NCBI GenBank assembly: GCA_013397845.1
Contig: VZTG01002263.1
Location: forward strand, 1-64,000
Source: Melanocharis versteri
Taxonomy: Eukaryota > Chordata > Aves > Passeriformes > Melanocharitidae
Reading direction: 5' to 3'
DNA length: 64,000 bases
Shown piece after piece: positions 34,317-47,089 of this stretch; the first letter of the stretch is position 1, and every line of letters starts with the position of its first letter. Position numbers and translations under genes: made by a program. The notes below the pieces were generated by a model. The model worked only from the letters and a program-made list of their open reading frames with translations, was not told where the DNA came from and searched no databases.

Positions 34317-34560
34317 TCACAGAATCACAGAATCACAGAATCACAGAATCACAGAATCACAGTTGGAAAAGACCTTTGAGATCACTGAGTCCATCCTATG
34401 ACCTAACACCACCTTGTCAGCTGGACCCTGGCACTGAGTGCCACATCCAGTCTTTCCTTAAACACTTCCAGGGATAGTGACTCCCCTGGGCAGCCCATTC
34501 CAATGCTCAATCACCCTTTCTGTGGGGAATTTCTTCCTAACGTTCAACCTAAATGTCTTT
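34317..34560 (-). mobile_element. CR1 LINE, 5'-truncated 3' end (minus strand)
   Basis: Read on the plus strand, it starts with five exact AGAATCAC units (34321-34360), the reverse complement of the CR1 octamer tail. It continues through GTTGGAAAAGACCTTTGAGA, CCTTGTCAGCTGGACCCTGG, CTTCCAGGGATAGTGACTCC and GGCAGCCCATTCCAATGC to TTTCTTCCTAACGTTCAACC. This is the end of ORF2 and the short 3' UTR, in antisense. The tail is intact and similarity to the remembered family is high, so this looks like the youngest CR1 copy in the window. It is truncated at about 240 bp and is non-coding. Confidence 0.95.
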
Positions 34561-36390
34561 TGATTCCGAGTTTATTCAAGCAAGAAATCTCTTGACCCAC
34601 AGGATGTTGAAATAATTCTTTGTCACCCAAGTTGCCTTACTTTAAATTGGAGAGAGATTGGTCTTATACCAAGCAAAATCTCCTCTCCCTACCCTGCTCT
34701 GCCCCTACTTTGTTTTTTCCTGTTGTTCATTTCTCTAAGGAATTTCATGGTTTAGCAGGAAAAGAAAACCAGAGACTGAACTTGTTAGTGCTTTGGCAAG
34801 GGAGAGGATACTTTAAAATATGTCAGGGAGGAAGGTTGGCTCTCGGCTTGCTGTGCGACTAAACACAAAACACAAAAGCTTCTACTTCAGCATCTCAACC
34901 ATCTGCTTCATTAATCAAGACAAGCAACTTGGACTTCAGAAAAGACCATTTTCTGTAAAACAAATGCAAAACACCTTCCTAAGCTTCTGATGTTTTCAGG
35001 CTGACTGTCCTTCTGCAGAGATGTACAGGCAACACTGCTGTTTCTTTCCACTCCCTCTACAGAAAACTCCTCTGCAGTCTCAATATTGTTTTATAAAGCT
35101 CACACAGGATTTTGAAGTACAAATCCCAGTGAAAGCTGCTGGTGCTCATTGCTTCCCCAGACGTGCAGCCATGTCCACCTGCTTCTCTTACATCTTGCTT
35201 CTGTACACTGTCAGCCACTCTCTGAGGGGGCATCAGGCCAGAGAGATTTATTACAAGCTGCCTTTCAGGAACTGCAAGCAGTCTGAAAAGCTGGGAGATG
35301 CTCTTGGTCACAAGCAGCAGTGTTTTACAGAGGGTGATAGAAAATAAAAAGACTGACACAACAGAAAGCAATTGAGCATGTTGCCCTCTTTGAAGCTACT
35401 TTTCTTGCGATAAAATAACGCAGCAGGGTTTGATATTCATTTTGATGCAGGATCCAACTTGCACCCTCATCTCTGCAGCTTTTTGCTTCATTTCTCAGGT
35501 TCAGGACCAAGATTTTTAGCTGCTTCTGAGGTTTTTGGTTGACATTTCTTATAGGAAGAGTGAGCTTCTCCCTAGAGATGAGGCAGCACATGGCCGCAAT
35601 ACCTGTGGTACCAGTGGAACATCAGTGATACGACTCTCTGAAACTACTGGCTTCAGTTTAAAGCACTCTGGGCTGGGTAAACCTTCTACTACCATCAGCC
35701 TGATCATGGTCAAAGAAACTCAAAAGTCTTCCTGAGAATTAACATAACCTCAATTCCCACCAGGCTGAGTTCTGAATTATCCAGGTAAAAAAGAATGTGT
35801 GCTCCTTAGGACCTAACAACGAAAAAATCATTTAGCTTCTTCTCACCCTCCTCCAGGTTGCCTAGATATAAACTACCTCTATGCAGAGATGATTAAATAT
35901 TTATATGAAATACAGGGCAGTTTTAGTCCACATGAGTTCCGCTTGGAAATCTGCTGCTTCTCTAGGAAATTATCAAAAGGCCATGTATGTCCACTTTATT
36001 TCCATGTCTCAGGCAATTGAATAAAAGATATTACCTCTCCCTATAAAGCTTGCCTCATATAATTTGATTTTTATCTCCTTTTTTTCTCCTATCACTTATG
36101 GATTTTGGAGGGTTGGACCAGTGAAGGCCCAGTGCCACAGAATAAACCATTATTTCTGCTCCTGCGAGTCTTGCTTACATTTTTGTACTCTATAATCGAC
36201 CTCAATCCTATCTCTGTTTTCCTGTAGTATACCACATCTGGTACATCTGCAGCACTCCATGTGGTTTGCTCTAAAGTGAACTGAAGATCAGTCAAAAGTT
36301 TTAAAATTAAAATATCGTTTATTGACAGACCAACAACATTAGCAGAAAGCGTTTGCTTGGCTTGAAGTTTATTTTTTTTAATCAGAAGTG

Positions 36391-36443
36391 AAAAAACAAA
36401 ACAAAACACCACCACACACCCCCCAAAACAACCCAAACACACA
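36391..36443. repeat. A/C-rich low-complexity sequence
   Basis: Composed of AAAAC and CACCAC/CCCCAAAAC type units with only A and C for about 50 bases. It is simple sequence with no visible function. Confidence 0.8.
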
Positions 36444-37227
36444 GAAAATTCAACATTCCACAAGAAGTCCAAAGTATTTCACTAATGAACTAACATTTCT
36501 TCAAATGCAACTCAAGAGACAGCAAGAGATACCAATGTTTCCTACAGTGGAAGAATTTCTGGCATAGTCTTTCTTCAGACAGAAGCCACCTACAAAGATA
36601 AGTCTTTTGCTTCATTTTGTCACAGGATTCAATCAATGCTGCTACAAAGCAGACCAGTATCATCATATTGAGATGGCATTTGAGGCTTTTACGTTCCATT
36701 AGCACTTGGTTTCCTTTTATTATTACCTGTCAATTTTCCTCGAGTGATTAAACTATCAGCTCTTATATTTATAGATTTTCTTAAACTTCTGAAATTAAAA
36801 GAGTTATATGAACAGTAAAACAAATATCTTTCCTGTGTTCACAGGGTAGGAGGTGAGCAATTTGTCTAAAAAAAAAAATTAAAAAATTAATTTTCTGCAG
36901 CCACAGAGAAATATTTCCATCTCTTCCAGCAGAAGGCCCTCCCTGGGAATTGAAAAATGTTGTGCCTGCTTCATGTGACAGCAGTAGCCCTGTATTTGGC
37001 AGCAAAAAGGGAAGCATATGGCAGGAGACGTGAAGGTGTAGCTGAGTGCACCATTCTCCAGTCACTGCTCATAGGCATTTTGAGGAGAAAAGCAGTGCTT
37101 AGAGGAGGAATCCAGCAACGGATGTCTACTCAGTTGTGCTTTTAAAAGTTTGTGGAAATAACCATTTTTCATAGTAGAGAAAAGAGCCAGAGCTGCTCTG
37201 CAATCCAGTCAGAAGCCAGGATCTCAT

Positions 37228-37302
37228 GTTAATGGAGAAAGCTGGAAGGAAAGAGAGAAAAAGTAAGGGAAGGAAGGGAATTACATGAAAGAAAGAGAAA
37301 GA
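37228..37302. repeat. Purine-rich (GA) low-complexity sequence
   Basis: The stretch is dominated by GGAAGGAAAGAGAG, AAGGGAAGGAAGGG and GAAAGAAAGAGAAAG, with few pyrimidines. It is interrupted simple sequence. Confidence 0.8.
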
Positions 37303-37599
37303 AGATGCTTTTAATGTTTCTAACTCAGAGGATGGGGAGCTTGCTAGGGGAGCAGTCCAGATGCTGAGCAGAGAATTAGAAGCTTTCCCACTCCCTTTCC
37401 AGTGCAGATGCACTGTCAGTGTATACTTCAAACTCAGCATCCAAACCAGATCTTTGCACTGAAGATTTTCAACTGGGGTAGTGTTCATTTTCTTCTCAGC
37501 AGCTGGTGCAAGGCTCTGTTTGGCTTCAGCATGAGGATATTATTGACAACACACTGATAATTGGGTTGCCGCTGTGTAGTTCTTACTCTAATCAGGGCC

Positions 37600-38170
37600 T
37601 TTTCAGTTTCCCACACTCTCCCAATGAGGAGGTGCACAAGAAACTGGGAGGAATACAGGTCAGGCAAGGAGTAAAGTTACACTCCTGAACTTTAGGAAAG
37701 CAGACTTCCAGTTTTTCAGGGAGATCATCAGTGGAATCCCCGGAGAGACTGCCCTTGAGGACAAGGCAGTGGGACAGAGCTAGCAGATCTTTAAGTCTTC
37801 CACAGGATGTGAGAGCTGGCAATCACCAGAAGCAAGAAATCAGGCCAGGAGGGCAAGACACTGGCATGGCTGAGTAGGGAAATGCTGGTCAAACTAAAGG
37901 GCAAGAAGCAACAGGCATTGAAAGCAAGGACAGGTAACCTGGGAAGAGTAGAGATGAAGTCCAGTTTTGTAGGGATGGGGTGAGTAAGACCAAGGTGAAG
38001 CTGGAACTGCACCTGGAAAGGGACACAAAGAATAACAGGAAAGGCTTCTACAGGTATGTAATCCAGAAAAGGAAGGCCAAGGAAGGTCTGGTCTAGTGAA
38101 AGATGTCCCTGACCATGGCAGAGGGGTTGGAACTGGATCATCTTTAAGGTCCCTTCTAAAAATCTTTTAG
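37600..38170 (+). mobile_element. CR1 LINE, ORF2 linker joined to 3' end; RT domain missing
   Basis: This plus-strand CR1 copy covers the same ORF2 linker as the copy at 29150-29890. It reads AGCAGACTTCCAGTTTTTCA, then the GGAAAGC...GGGAGATCATCAG segment, GCAAGGACAGGTAACCTGGG, AAGGTGAAGCTGGAACTGC, AAAGGGACACAAAGAATAAC and AGGCTTCTACAGGTATGTAA. At about 38083-38090, after AAAGGAAGGCCAAGGAAGG, it jumps to the 3' end (TCTGGTCTAGTGAAAGATGT, GGGTTGGAACTGGATCATC, GTCCCTTC). The RT and C-terminal parts are missing, and the junction lies about 300 bp earlier in the element than in the 29-kb copy. A 176-codon minus-strand frame (37791-38321) is an antisense shadow of this element. The left boundary is approximate. 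Confidence 0.87.
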
Positions 38171-40910
38171 TGGACAGGCTTCTAAGTGATAGGTTTTTCT
38201 CATGGCCTAAGCTGAAAAAGTAATTCTGCACTGAAACTACCATTGCTCTTCTAGATAAGCTGCAACAAACAGGCAACAGGGAGCCCCCAAGTATCATTTC
38301 ATAAAAGCATGCAGTTGGCAAGTGGATTTAGCTGAGCTGAATTCTTTTAGGGAGCCCCAGTTAAATTTCTTCGCTCTTGGTGTCTGATCCATTTGAAGCC
38401 CCTTTGTCTCCCCAGAAGTCTCCAGATACCTCAGTGCATATGAGGCTGTGTCGTGGCAGGCAGTGGTGTGCGGCAGCTTCACATTCCTCAGGGCACCTCG
38501 AGTGACACGAAGCAGCTGGTTTGAGTCCACTGGGTGCTTTACTGCAAATGTGACCAGAGCTGTCAGAAAGAGAAACTGCTGCCTGCTGACCCCTTCACAG
38601 GCTTTACATTTACAGACAGCTGGTGCCTCCTATTTAGATTCTTCATTTGCAACTCAGCTGAACTGAGATCTGACTGTAAAGCCACTGCTGAGACAGGAAA
38701 TGTTTGATTTTAATCTGAGTCAGATAGGTTTTTCCTATTTTTTCCCTCTGATGAAGTTCCAATACTTTGTCATTCATTTTCTCACCATGAATTGTGGCCA
38801 GCATTGCAGGGAACATCATATAGATGAGAGTCTTACCTGCATTTTCTCCTATATATATCAAAATATTTCACCTCTGTTCAGTTCCACATCAATTTTTTTC
38901 TTCTCAGTTGCTGCTGTGACATCTGTGATTTGTGGTTTCTTTGCTTTATGCCTCAATTCTTCCCCTCTTCCCAATGTGACACTGCAGATCCCATATGGAT
39001 GCCACATGGTCACAAAACTCCAACAAACTTGGTGAGCCAGCTAAGGGGTGGCAGTGCTGCACCACAGGATCTATTTTTTAGCACAGGAGTCCTTCCAAGA
39101 GGAAATGTAGGATACTACACTATGACACAAATGAAACTAGAACTCATTAGAACTGCAAGTTTACAGAAACCAAGATTTAACATTCTCCCTTGCTAAAATC
39201 CAAGCAGTTTACCCTCTTTCTCCTTATGCAGCCTGACAGAATCAAGAAACTTCCCTTTTATGCCTTTTATTTTATCTTCTAATTCTTAATATATTTTTAT
39301 TGGTTTAGTTAATAAATATATTAAAGGATGGCTCTTAATGGAGCTTAATGAGTCTATGTCAATGCTAGTTAGCATCTTACATTACTGTGATAGCTTCATC
39401 CTCCACTCACTGTCAGCATCGCAAAGCAGAAAACAACTGCATCAGCATTTTAATAAAGCAAAAAATAAGCACTTTTATTTTCTTTTATTAATTGCTAAGA
39501 AGAACATAGAATTTGAGAGCTTTTCCTGATAGGGTATCTTCTGCATCTGCTATGTAGCTAATGTATTTATCTCTAGCAATCTCTCAGGCCTTTATTGTAA
39601 TTCTGCAGTGCTAAAATATTTCTATAGGGTCAGATCCTGGTAAGAAATGTAAAGGCTAGCAGGGAGCCTAAGAACTCACATTCATACACATCATCTTAAA
39701 ATTAAATACATTTTCTAATAAAATCTGTGAAGGCAGATCTCATAGTTATGGAAGATAGATCTCAAAAATAAAACAGATAGTTTAGGTTGGCTTAAGGAAT
39801 CTGTGCAGCACTCTCTCTGTGTAAAACTACTACTCAACAGGAAAAAAGGCACACCTAGAAAAATGTTATTTTTCTACCAGTGATGTGAAAGCACTTTTTT
39901 GCAGCGTGTTTTTTTTTTAAATAATAATTTGGAGCCTATCTAGCAGCTTCAAGTTCAGAGCAAATCCTTCATTTTGGAACCCCCTAAGCATAGAGCAGAC
40001 TCCTGTCAGTTCTGCAAACATGGAATTGCTTTCATCTGCTGGAGACCAAAAAATACCTCAAGAAAAAAATGCCAAAGGTCTCAGCCAGTGGTGGGATCAT
40101 TTGAAAAGCCTAGGAGAGCTGTTTCCAGAACACTGGAGGTAGTTTTACAACCTGCTCCTGGAGAAGAGGACAGTAGAATATATGATGCCATCCACCCCTC
40201 GTGTGCTCCCTGTACGAAATCCAACAGTAAGGAATGTGAATTTAAATGAGTAATCTCTCAGGCTGGCACCCTCTTTCAGGGAATAAGCTGTTGTGTCTTT
40301 CCCAAAGACACAAAGCCTTTGGTGTACAGGGAGAAAGGACTAAATCTTGAAAAGAAATATGGGGTTCAGCCATCAGATTGGGGACTGGAAGGGTTTTCTA
40401 ACTGCCTCCATCTTCACCACAGTGCTCACAGGTGCTGCTCTGATGGTTCAGATGCCCCAAAGCCAGAGTTATTTGCTGTAACAGTGATCATTTGAGAAGG
40501 CTTCTTGGAGCACTTGGCAAACACTTTTCCATTTATTCACACAGTATCTCCACATGAGGGATGCACATTTTATTGCCTTGGAGACTGATCCCAAACACAT
40601 CTATGCACTCATTCTCTTCACCAAAATCCTGTGCATAAGCAAACACATTTTGTGCCAGAAACCTTGTACAATGAGCACACTGGCTTTGTCCTCCTTAGTG
40701 TCTGTTTCCAGCAGTTTCAAAACCAGTATAAAAGATGTGACTGATCTGCCTTGTGTCTGCTTGGGCATAATAACTTACAGTTTAGGATCTGATCCAACAC
40801 ACAGATTCTGAATGAGATTTACTTCAAGCCTTGGGGCTGACATCTAGTTAGATGAAGAGAAGATCTGTTTGGAGGAAAAACTCCGGTAGAAAAGTAATGT
40901 GCCATTTCAC

Positions 40911-40953
40911 AAAACAAACAAACAAACAAACAAATAAACAAACAAACAAAAAA
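40911..40953. repeat. (AAAC)n microsatellite
   Basis: About ten AAAC units with one AAAT interruption (CAAATAAAC). Simple tetranucleotide repeat, likely length-variable. Confidence 0.95.
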
Positions 40954-43239
40954 TGGTAGAAAACCTAGACTGGTGACCAGATTCATCATTTACATGTGCC
41001 AATAAGAGTGTTTGGGGTTTTTCTGCTTCCTCCAAACCTCCTCTGTTTTGATACTTTCTCATCTGTTTTTCTCAGAGAAGGTTATTTTGTTTCTGTTTTT
41101 ACTTAGCTGATCATAAATCTGATAGATTATTATTCATGTAGTATTCATTCAGATTACATTGTGAGTTATTTTTTTTATTTTCCTATTCCAAACATTAAGA
41201 GAAAAAAAAAACTATTGACATTTTTATTTAGCATGAATGCTCCCTATTCTCTTGCTTGCTGAGAGTTAAAACCTGGCATCCATCATTTAAACTGAACTGC
41301 TTCCTATGGCTTGCTCACAAAGGAAAATTTGACTGTTTTGGTTTCTAGTACTATTTTTAATTATCTTTCAGGTATCCATGTCTCTGTAACTGAAACTTTT
41401 TTCTTCTTCAAACAGTCAAGTGGGGAAGCCCAACCAAGGCTGATTAAAGGTGATTCTTTAATCACAGCTTTTTCTGTTTGTGAGAGAAGTTTATGTTATC
41501 AGCAGCAAAAAAAAAAAAGCAAACACAAGGTATATAAACACCATGGAAAATCTGCCAAGTGTTTCTGGAAAATCTTCAGATCTGTCCAAGCAGCTCAATA
41601 ATCATGTACTTTTTAACAGAAGCTTTAATCTGAAAGAGTCTCAAAGGCTTCATCTAATTGGACTTTGTCTCTATGTCAGGAGAGTACCTAAGCTGGTTTT
41701 CTGGACTCATTGTGTAGAAGAAGTAGATATTGTCTCCCTCTGTACATGTTAGATGGCAAACATGGTTTCTTATCTCAGACCTGAGGAAACAAGAATCAGT
41801 CTTTTATATAAACATTACCTACATGTAGAGCTTTTCCATTCAGAGATGCCTCTCTAGACAGGACACATCTACATAACTAACTTTTACCTCTTATATATGC
41901 TAAAATTGAAAGGCTTCCTTTTTTTAATGAATTGTATCAAATAGTGTCAGAAGATCACAGCAGTGAACTAATTCCAACCACCTTGCTTTCTTCAGGAATG
42001 GCAAAAGGACCAGTCTAAACACTGCCAGTCCTTTGCCTTAAGCAAATATATCTGAGTGTCTTGCTGACTTGAAATAATTCCATATTAATATTGAAATGAC
42101 AGGGCTTAATGTTTACTTATTTTGATGCATTTAATCAATATTCTAATTGAAACACAAGCTTAGATCTGCATTTAAAATGCAGACAGGATGCTGTGACTCT
42201 AGGTCAAGTTAGGAAACCTTTCCTATAAAGAAGGCACCTATAGAAGCTTTAGTCTTCAGTATCCAAGGCACAGGTTCTGTATCTCATGCAAAAAAACACT
42301 TTCACCACCAACACAGCAGCATATTGCAGGAAAGAAACTCCAGTAAAAATAATAAATGTAAGAAATGTCCAATCAGATTAACTTCTCAAAGAAGCAAGGG
42401 AAATTGTATTGATGGACTGGTATGTTAAATGAAAGCTTAAAGAAATCTAGACTCTCTAATCTTGACTATCTGCATAACAGCACCTGAACTTTGACAAGAA
42501 GAGAGGAAAAAGAGCTCTAGGTGTGAAAAACTATTAAATTAAACGTGATCAGGAACAGGTCTGAGATGTGATCCATCCTGTCCTTCTGGAAACTGGAGGG
42601 AGCCATAATTCAGCAAATGCTTTTTAGTGAATATGAACTTCAAAGAAGACCATTATATATAGGGATTCCGCACACAGTAAAGGCAGAGTGAATCACACCA
42701 GTGTTGGGTTTAGGGGAAAGATGCCTTCTCTTCAGGTGATTTATTTTTGGGTTGGATCTATTAAGATACAACTAGATTTATTGGCATTTCCCTGGAGGTT
42801 ATGTATTTAGTTCTCAGTGTCAATAACGCAAATAGCAAAGGACAATTTATTTTTAGCTCTTTTTGATTCATCTGCATCCCAAGCTTAATTTCTCAACTCC
42901 ACCAATTACATTTGCTTTTGTCAGGGACAAAACCAAGTAGACCCTATTCTCATTTCTATGCAGTTCAAGCTTCTCTGCTTATCTTTTTCTGTTCTGGAAG
43001 GTCAATAAATGACCCCAAAACCAAAGCTGTTGATAACTTCAGTGAGAGAGAAGGGAAAGAAAAGGACATCTCACTGATAACAAAAGCATCATAGAATAAA
43101 TAAATATGCTGGGGAGATGATAATTTTGTGTACCTGTTCACTGCTCAGTTAGTGTTGTCATCCACCACATTTGTTCCGTCACAGCAACCAAGCCTGGGAC
43201 AGTATTTCATCAGATACTGTGAAAACACAGACTAAAAGG

Positions 43240-43400
43240 CAATTTCTACCCAGAGATTTGCCGGGCAGCAAAGCCGACATGATCTTTTCCCCCAGAGAGC
43301 TCGATCTCCAACAGATAACTTGCAGAACTAAACCCTCTTGCACAGAGACCTCGGAACAGGCAGTGAGCACGGGTTTTTTGCCAGACATGCTTGTGTAGCT
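43240..43400. other. CpG-retaining patch of unknown nature
   Basis: CpGs in GCCGGGC, GCCGACA, CTCGATC, CTCGGAA, GCACGGG and GTCGCTGG fall within about 160 bp of CpG-poor sequence. An open frame of 75 codons spans part of it (43171-43398) but matches nothing I know. It could be constrained sequence or a decayed insertion. Confidence 0.25.
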
Positions 43401-44804
43401 GTCGCTGGAGGTGTGAGAAGGGAAGAAATGCTTTCCACAGGAGGATATGACCATAGCACCTGGAAGTGTCATAGGTTTTTTTCTTCCTGGGAATTCTCCA
43501 ATCCCACTAGAGGAAGGATGGCTGGATGGACTCTGTGGCAATGAAGCAGCCTCCTCCCAGTCAACATTATGGGATGGTTACAAGGTCACTACCTCTGGTA
43601 GGCTCCAGGACTCAGGGGTCTGTCTTGTCCAGCTGCTGGACACCAGCCCAGCATGGCTGGAGAGCCAGTGCTCCTTCTGCCCGCAGCTGATGGATATGGC
43701 TGTTGTTTTCCTGTTTGCAAGTTCAACCAACAGCAAGGCCGAGCATGTATTCCAGAGATCTACACAGAGACAGAGGGAACACTTATGTGGCCTCCCTCAA
43801 GTATAAAGAATCCTCGAGTCCATGCCATTAGCCCCTTCTTATCAGTTGCCAAGCAATCAATCTGTGACCTGAGAGTTTGGGTCTTTGCCATTGTCTCTGT
43901 TGTAACTTACCCAACATGTAAGTTACTCTCTGCTGGACCTGCAGCAGGAGATTCATGGAGGAAGAGCAAAAAAACTGAGGCTTCTCTTGTGATCAGCTGC
44001 TGCATCACCCAGTGGGATTCACTAAGAGCAGCTTGCAAGAAGTCTTAATGCTGCTGTCCAAGGGAAAGATCCTGGTGACAGCAATAACTGATAACTGTAA
44101 CTGATAAACCAATGGACACAGAGAAAAACTAAATAATTAAATGAATAAAGGAGATATGATCTTCTTCGATTTTTGGAATGGCCTTCAATGAGTTATATAA
44201 AGTTTCCAGCTGAAACCTTGGTTCTTTTGAGTTAATACCTTTGGCACCCTGAACAGCTCTCCTCTCCTCTGTAATATAGGGAATGATAACACTTCTCTGC
44301 CTGAGTTATCTGTTTAGTTTGCAGGGCTTATCAGAAAGGAATTACCAACCAAAGTAATTCAACACAGCACTTGCCTGGGGCCATCAATGCTTTTGCAGTA
44401 CATTTAACAGTAATAGATGCAATAAATAATGAGGTCCTAGAGGAAAGTGATAGTCCAGCTATACATCCTTAGTACTCAAGGCATCTCCAAGGGCTTCTTG
44501 AGGCCATTTGACTGCAGATGCAGGATTGGTTTCTAATCACAGTGTTCCTCCATATGCTGCAGAAGGGTACTAGGTGAACTTAGTGTAGCCCTAGCAACAC
44601 ATTCCCTTGTTTTTCCAAAGCTTCACTTTTTCAACACTTAATATTAACCTCCTTTTGTCATCTGTTGTGCTGTCTCTTGCCAATGTCATCCAAAAATATT
44701 TTTGACACCTCCTGTTGCTCTCCTGACTGATCTACAGTGTTTGCCCACTCTAAAGGTAAACATAGATTAAAGGAACAGCTAGAAATCAATCTTTCCCTTC
44801 TTTA

Positions 44805-45115
44805 ATATTTCAGGTAGATTCATTATCTTCCAACCTAGTAATTTGTCACTTTAATAAGTACCTGAAAAGTTAATTCATTTAATAGGAGCAACTTCTTCAT
44901 TTATTAGCCAAGCTGCAATTGCAATTCAGGTAGCAAGAAGAGATTGATGAAGAATGAGTAATGCCTGAATGGTACAGTAAATGTTATTGAACTCATTTCA
45001 TTTATTAGTTTGAAGATAATTAATCTGACATTGACAGTATCTGGAGATGGACTGATCAAGCCTTGAGCCCTTCGGCCGTTTCAACCTGAGGCTGGCTGTA
45101 TTTTGTCAATGGGGA
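44805..45115. promoter_or_regulatory. Candidate conserved non-coding element
   Basis: Repeat-free block with CTAGTAATTTGTCAC, TTAATTCATTTAATAGG, CTGCAATTGCAATTCAGG, GATAATTAATCTGACA and CATTGACAGT (TALE-type TGACAG core), followed by a CpG-containing CCCTTCGGCCG. The density and spacing of homeodomain-like and TGACA cores resemble developmental enhancers. Inference only. Confidence 0.24.
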
Positions 45116-46175
45116 AGGGCAATGCAAAGTTAGAATAAGAAAAGTTTGTGCAAAAATTAAAACTGATTTAGGATATTCAATATGTTGAAAAAAAAAATCC
45201 GTTACTTCGTTCCCTTCCGACACTTTTCCTTTTGAAGTTAAAAAAGGTACTTTTGGCAGAAAGAAGAATGTCCGTGCATTCTCTGTTCTTTACTTAGAAA
45301 ATGGTCATAGAAGAAACCAAAATTTGAACTGGGTTTTGTACTCGAAGCAAGCTACAAAGCTCAAATACATGCTGAACTGCTCTGTGCTTGGAGGTGGAGC
45401 AGGAGAGAGATGAGAAAGAGAAATTGTGCATCTGCAAAACTGCTGTGAGTTCAAAAAGACCTTTGCAGGGACATATTTTCCTGTCATCTTCCCCTCTCGT
45501 CTACTGAAGTTTTGGACCGAGATCACCCTTTCCCTAAGTCTTTGGTATTTGCAGTCCAGAGATGGCTTTTCAGAGCTCCTCTGAGGACCCTTTCCCGGGA
45601 CACTCTGGCTGCATGAACAATCCTGGTTCCATTTGGTGCCCAAAGTAGTCACTGTTTTCCCACCACTGCTCCCGTCCTACCCCTGCCCAGCTGTGTTCAG
45701 CCCCTGGTGCTCTCCTCCTCACAAAGGCTGATCAAAACTCAAGGCTTCACAGTCCAGGGGAACCTTTGACTTCCACAAAGGCCTTCTTGGAGTCTGTTTT
45801 GATGTATGTATTTCCTGTTCTTGGCAATTTCATGCCTCTGTCTGAAGCGGCAGCACATTTTGTGTCTGGAGGTAACTAACCTCGGTCTTCTTCAGCTTCC
45901 TCACCCACCAAATATGAAAGAGCAGTTAAACTTCAGCTTGACCAACATGATGACATTCCTCACCTTTCGGACTGCAGCCTGCATTCTTGTAAGACAAATA
46001 CTGCAGTTGTTCAAGCACTTGAACACATTTCCTCGTGCAAAGTTGTGTGCATCTGTGCACACACACATTTCCAGAGTGTTTCCAAGCAGGGAGTGTATTA
46101 AGGTCAAAGGAGTCGAATTTTCCTTGTTACCAAGCTTTACAGTACCTGGTATTTTCAGCTCTGTCTTTTTCAGTG

Positions 46176-46219
46176 GTTTGTGTCTGTTTGTGTTTGTTTG
46201 TTTGTTCGTTTGTTTGTTT
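46176..46219. repeat. (GTTT)n microsatellite
   Basis: About nine GTTT/GTCT/GTTC units across 44 bp, directly after a TTTTCAG pyrimidine tract. A run of Phe, Val and Cys in the overlapping 144-codon open frame comes from this repeat. Confidence 0.93.
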
Positions 46220-47089
46220 CTACAGAGATCAGATGTTTAGAGAGTCTCAGGTCTGATTGAAAAAAAAAAAATGTTGTGTTACTTCGCAGATATGTAAAAA
46301 TGCTGAAATTGTGTCTTAACAAAGAGATGCCTGTCAGAAGAGCTAATATTTACTTGTGCGTGTTTTTTCAACTGGCTTGTTTTGAAATATGCCACAAGTC
46401 TTGCATTTGCAGTGTGTTATGCTTGGGAAAAGAAGGCCAAGCAATGCATAGTGATATCTCTCCAGCCTGTCTTGTCACTCTAACATTTGTACAGAAAACT
46501 TGTCCTACAGAACCCACTCAGTGGAGGAAAAGACAGGTTACCTAACTGTAAGAAATAGTTGCGGAAATAGTTTTTTTAAAACAACTTTTTCAGCCAAGAA
46601 ACATGAAAGCCTCCCTGTTGATATAAGTGGATCTTCAACTAACTCTGTCCTGTACAAGAAAAGGCTCTCTCTTGCCTTGCCACGTAGAGGAGACGCAGTC
46701 CCTTTCATGTCACTAAGAAAACTGTCTTGCCCTGAGAGTGTCATCACATTCATCAAGCACAAACCTGGGGCTCTCCAGATGTTTTTGAATTTGTCCCCAG
46801 ATTCAGGTAGAATCACAAAAGAAGTAACTTTGGGGAACTGCTGTCAGACTAAGAGAGAAAGGAAATTATTAAGAGTTAGCTCATTAAACAGATGGACAGG
46901 GAGGAGTTAAAATGTAAAGTCTTTCAGCTTTCTCATACACTCCATAACAAAGTTTCCTAAAAATTAAGTGGGAAAGAGACAAAACACATCTGGAAATGAG
47001 AGTTGATGTTTAATCCATTGTCACCAAATCATCTTTTAAAAGAAAATAAAATTCCTTTCCTGGTGGAAATAGTCCAAAAAGAGAAAGGA

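Larger units (their letters stand above)
34561..37585. other. Unique non-coding sequence
   Basis: No gene or repeat family was recognised. Open frames of 126 codons (36092-36472, minus), 120 codons (37126-37488, minus) and 108 codons (35021-35347, plus) lack any family resemblance. An A/C-rich low-complexity stretch lies at 36391-36443 and a purine-rich stretch at 37228-37302. Confidence 0.5.

Noticed and set aside
36108..36140. GGGTTGGACCAGTGAAGG resembles a CR1 3' end
   Set aside because: No tail and no further CR1 landmarks around it.
37791..38321. 176-codon minus-strand open frame, the longest in the window
   Set aside because: It is antisense to a plus-strand CR1 copy whose own sense-strand matches are clear. 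The translated protein has no family resemblance.
45806..46240. 144-codon plus-strand open frame with a Phe/Val/Cys-rich end
   Set aside because: The C-terminal part is translated GTTT microsatellite and the rest matches no known protein.
46500..46910. 136-codon plus-strand open frame
   Set aside because: Residue mix looks ordinary but there is no recognisable family, no start context evidence and no splice sites that would make it an exon.
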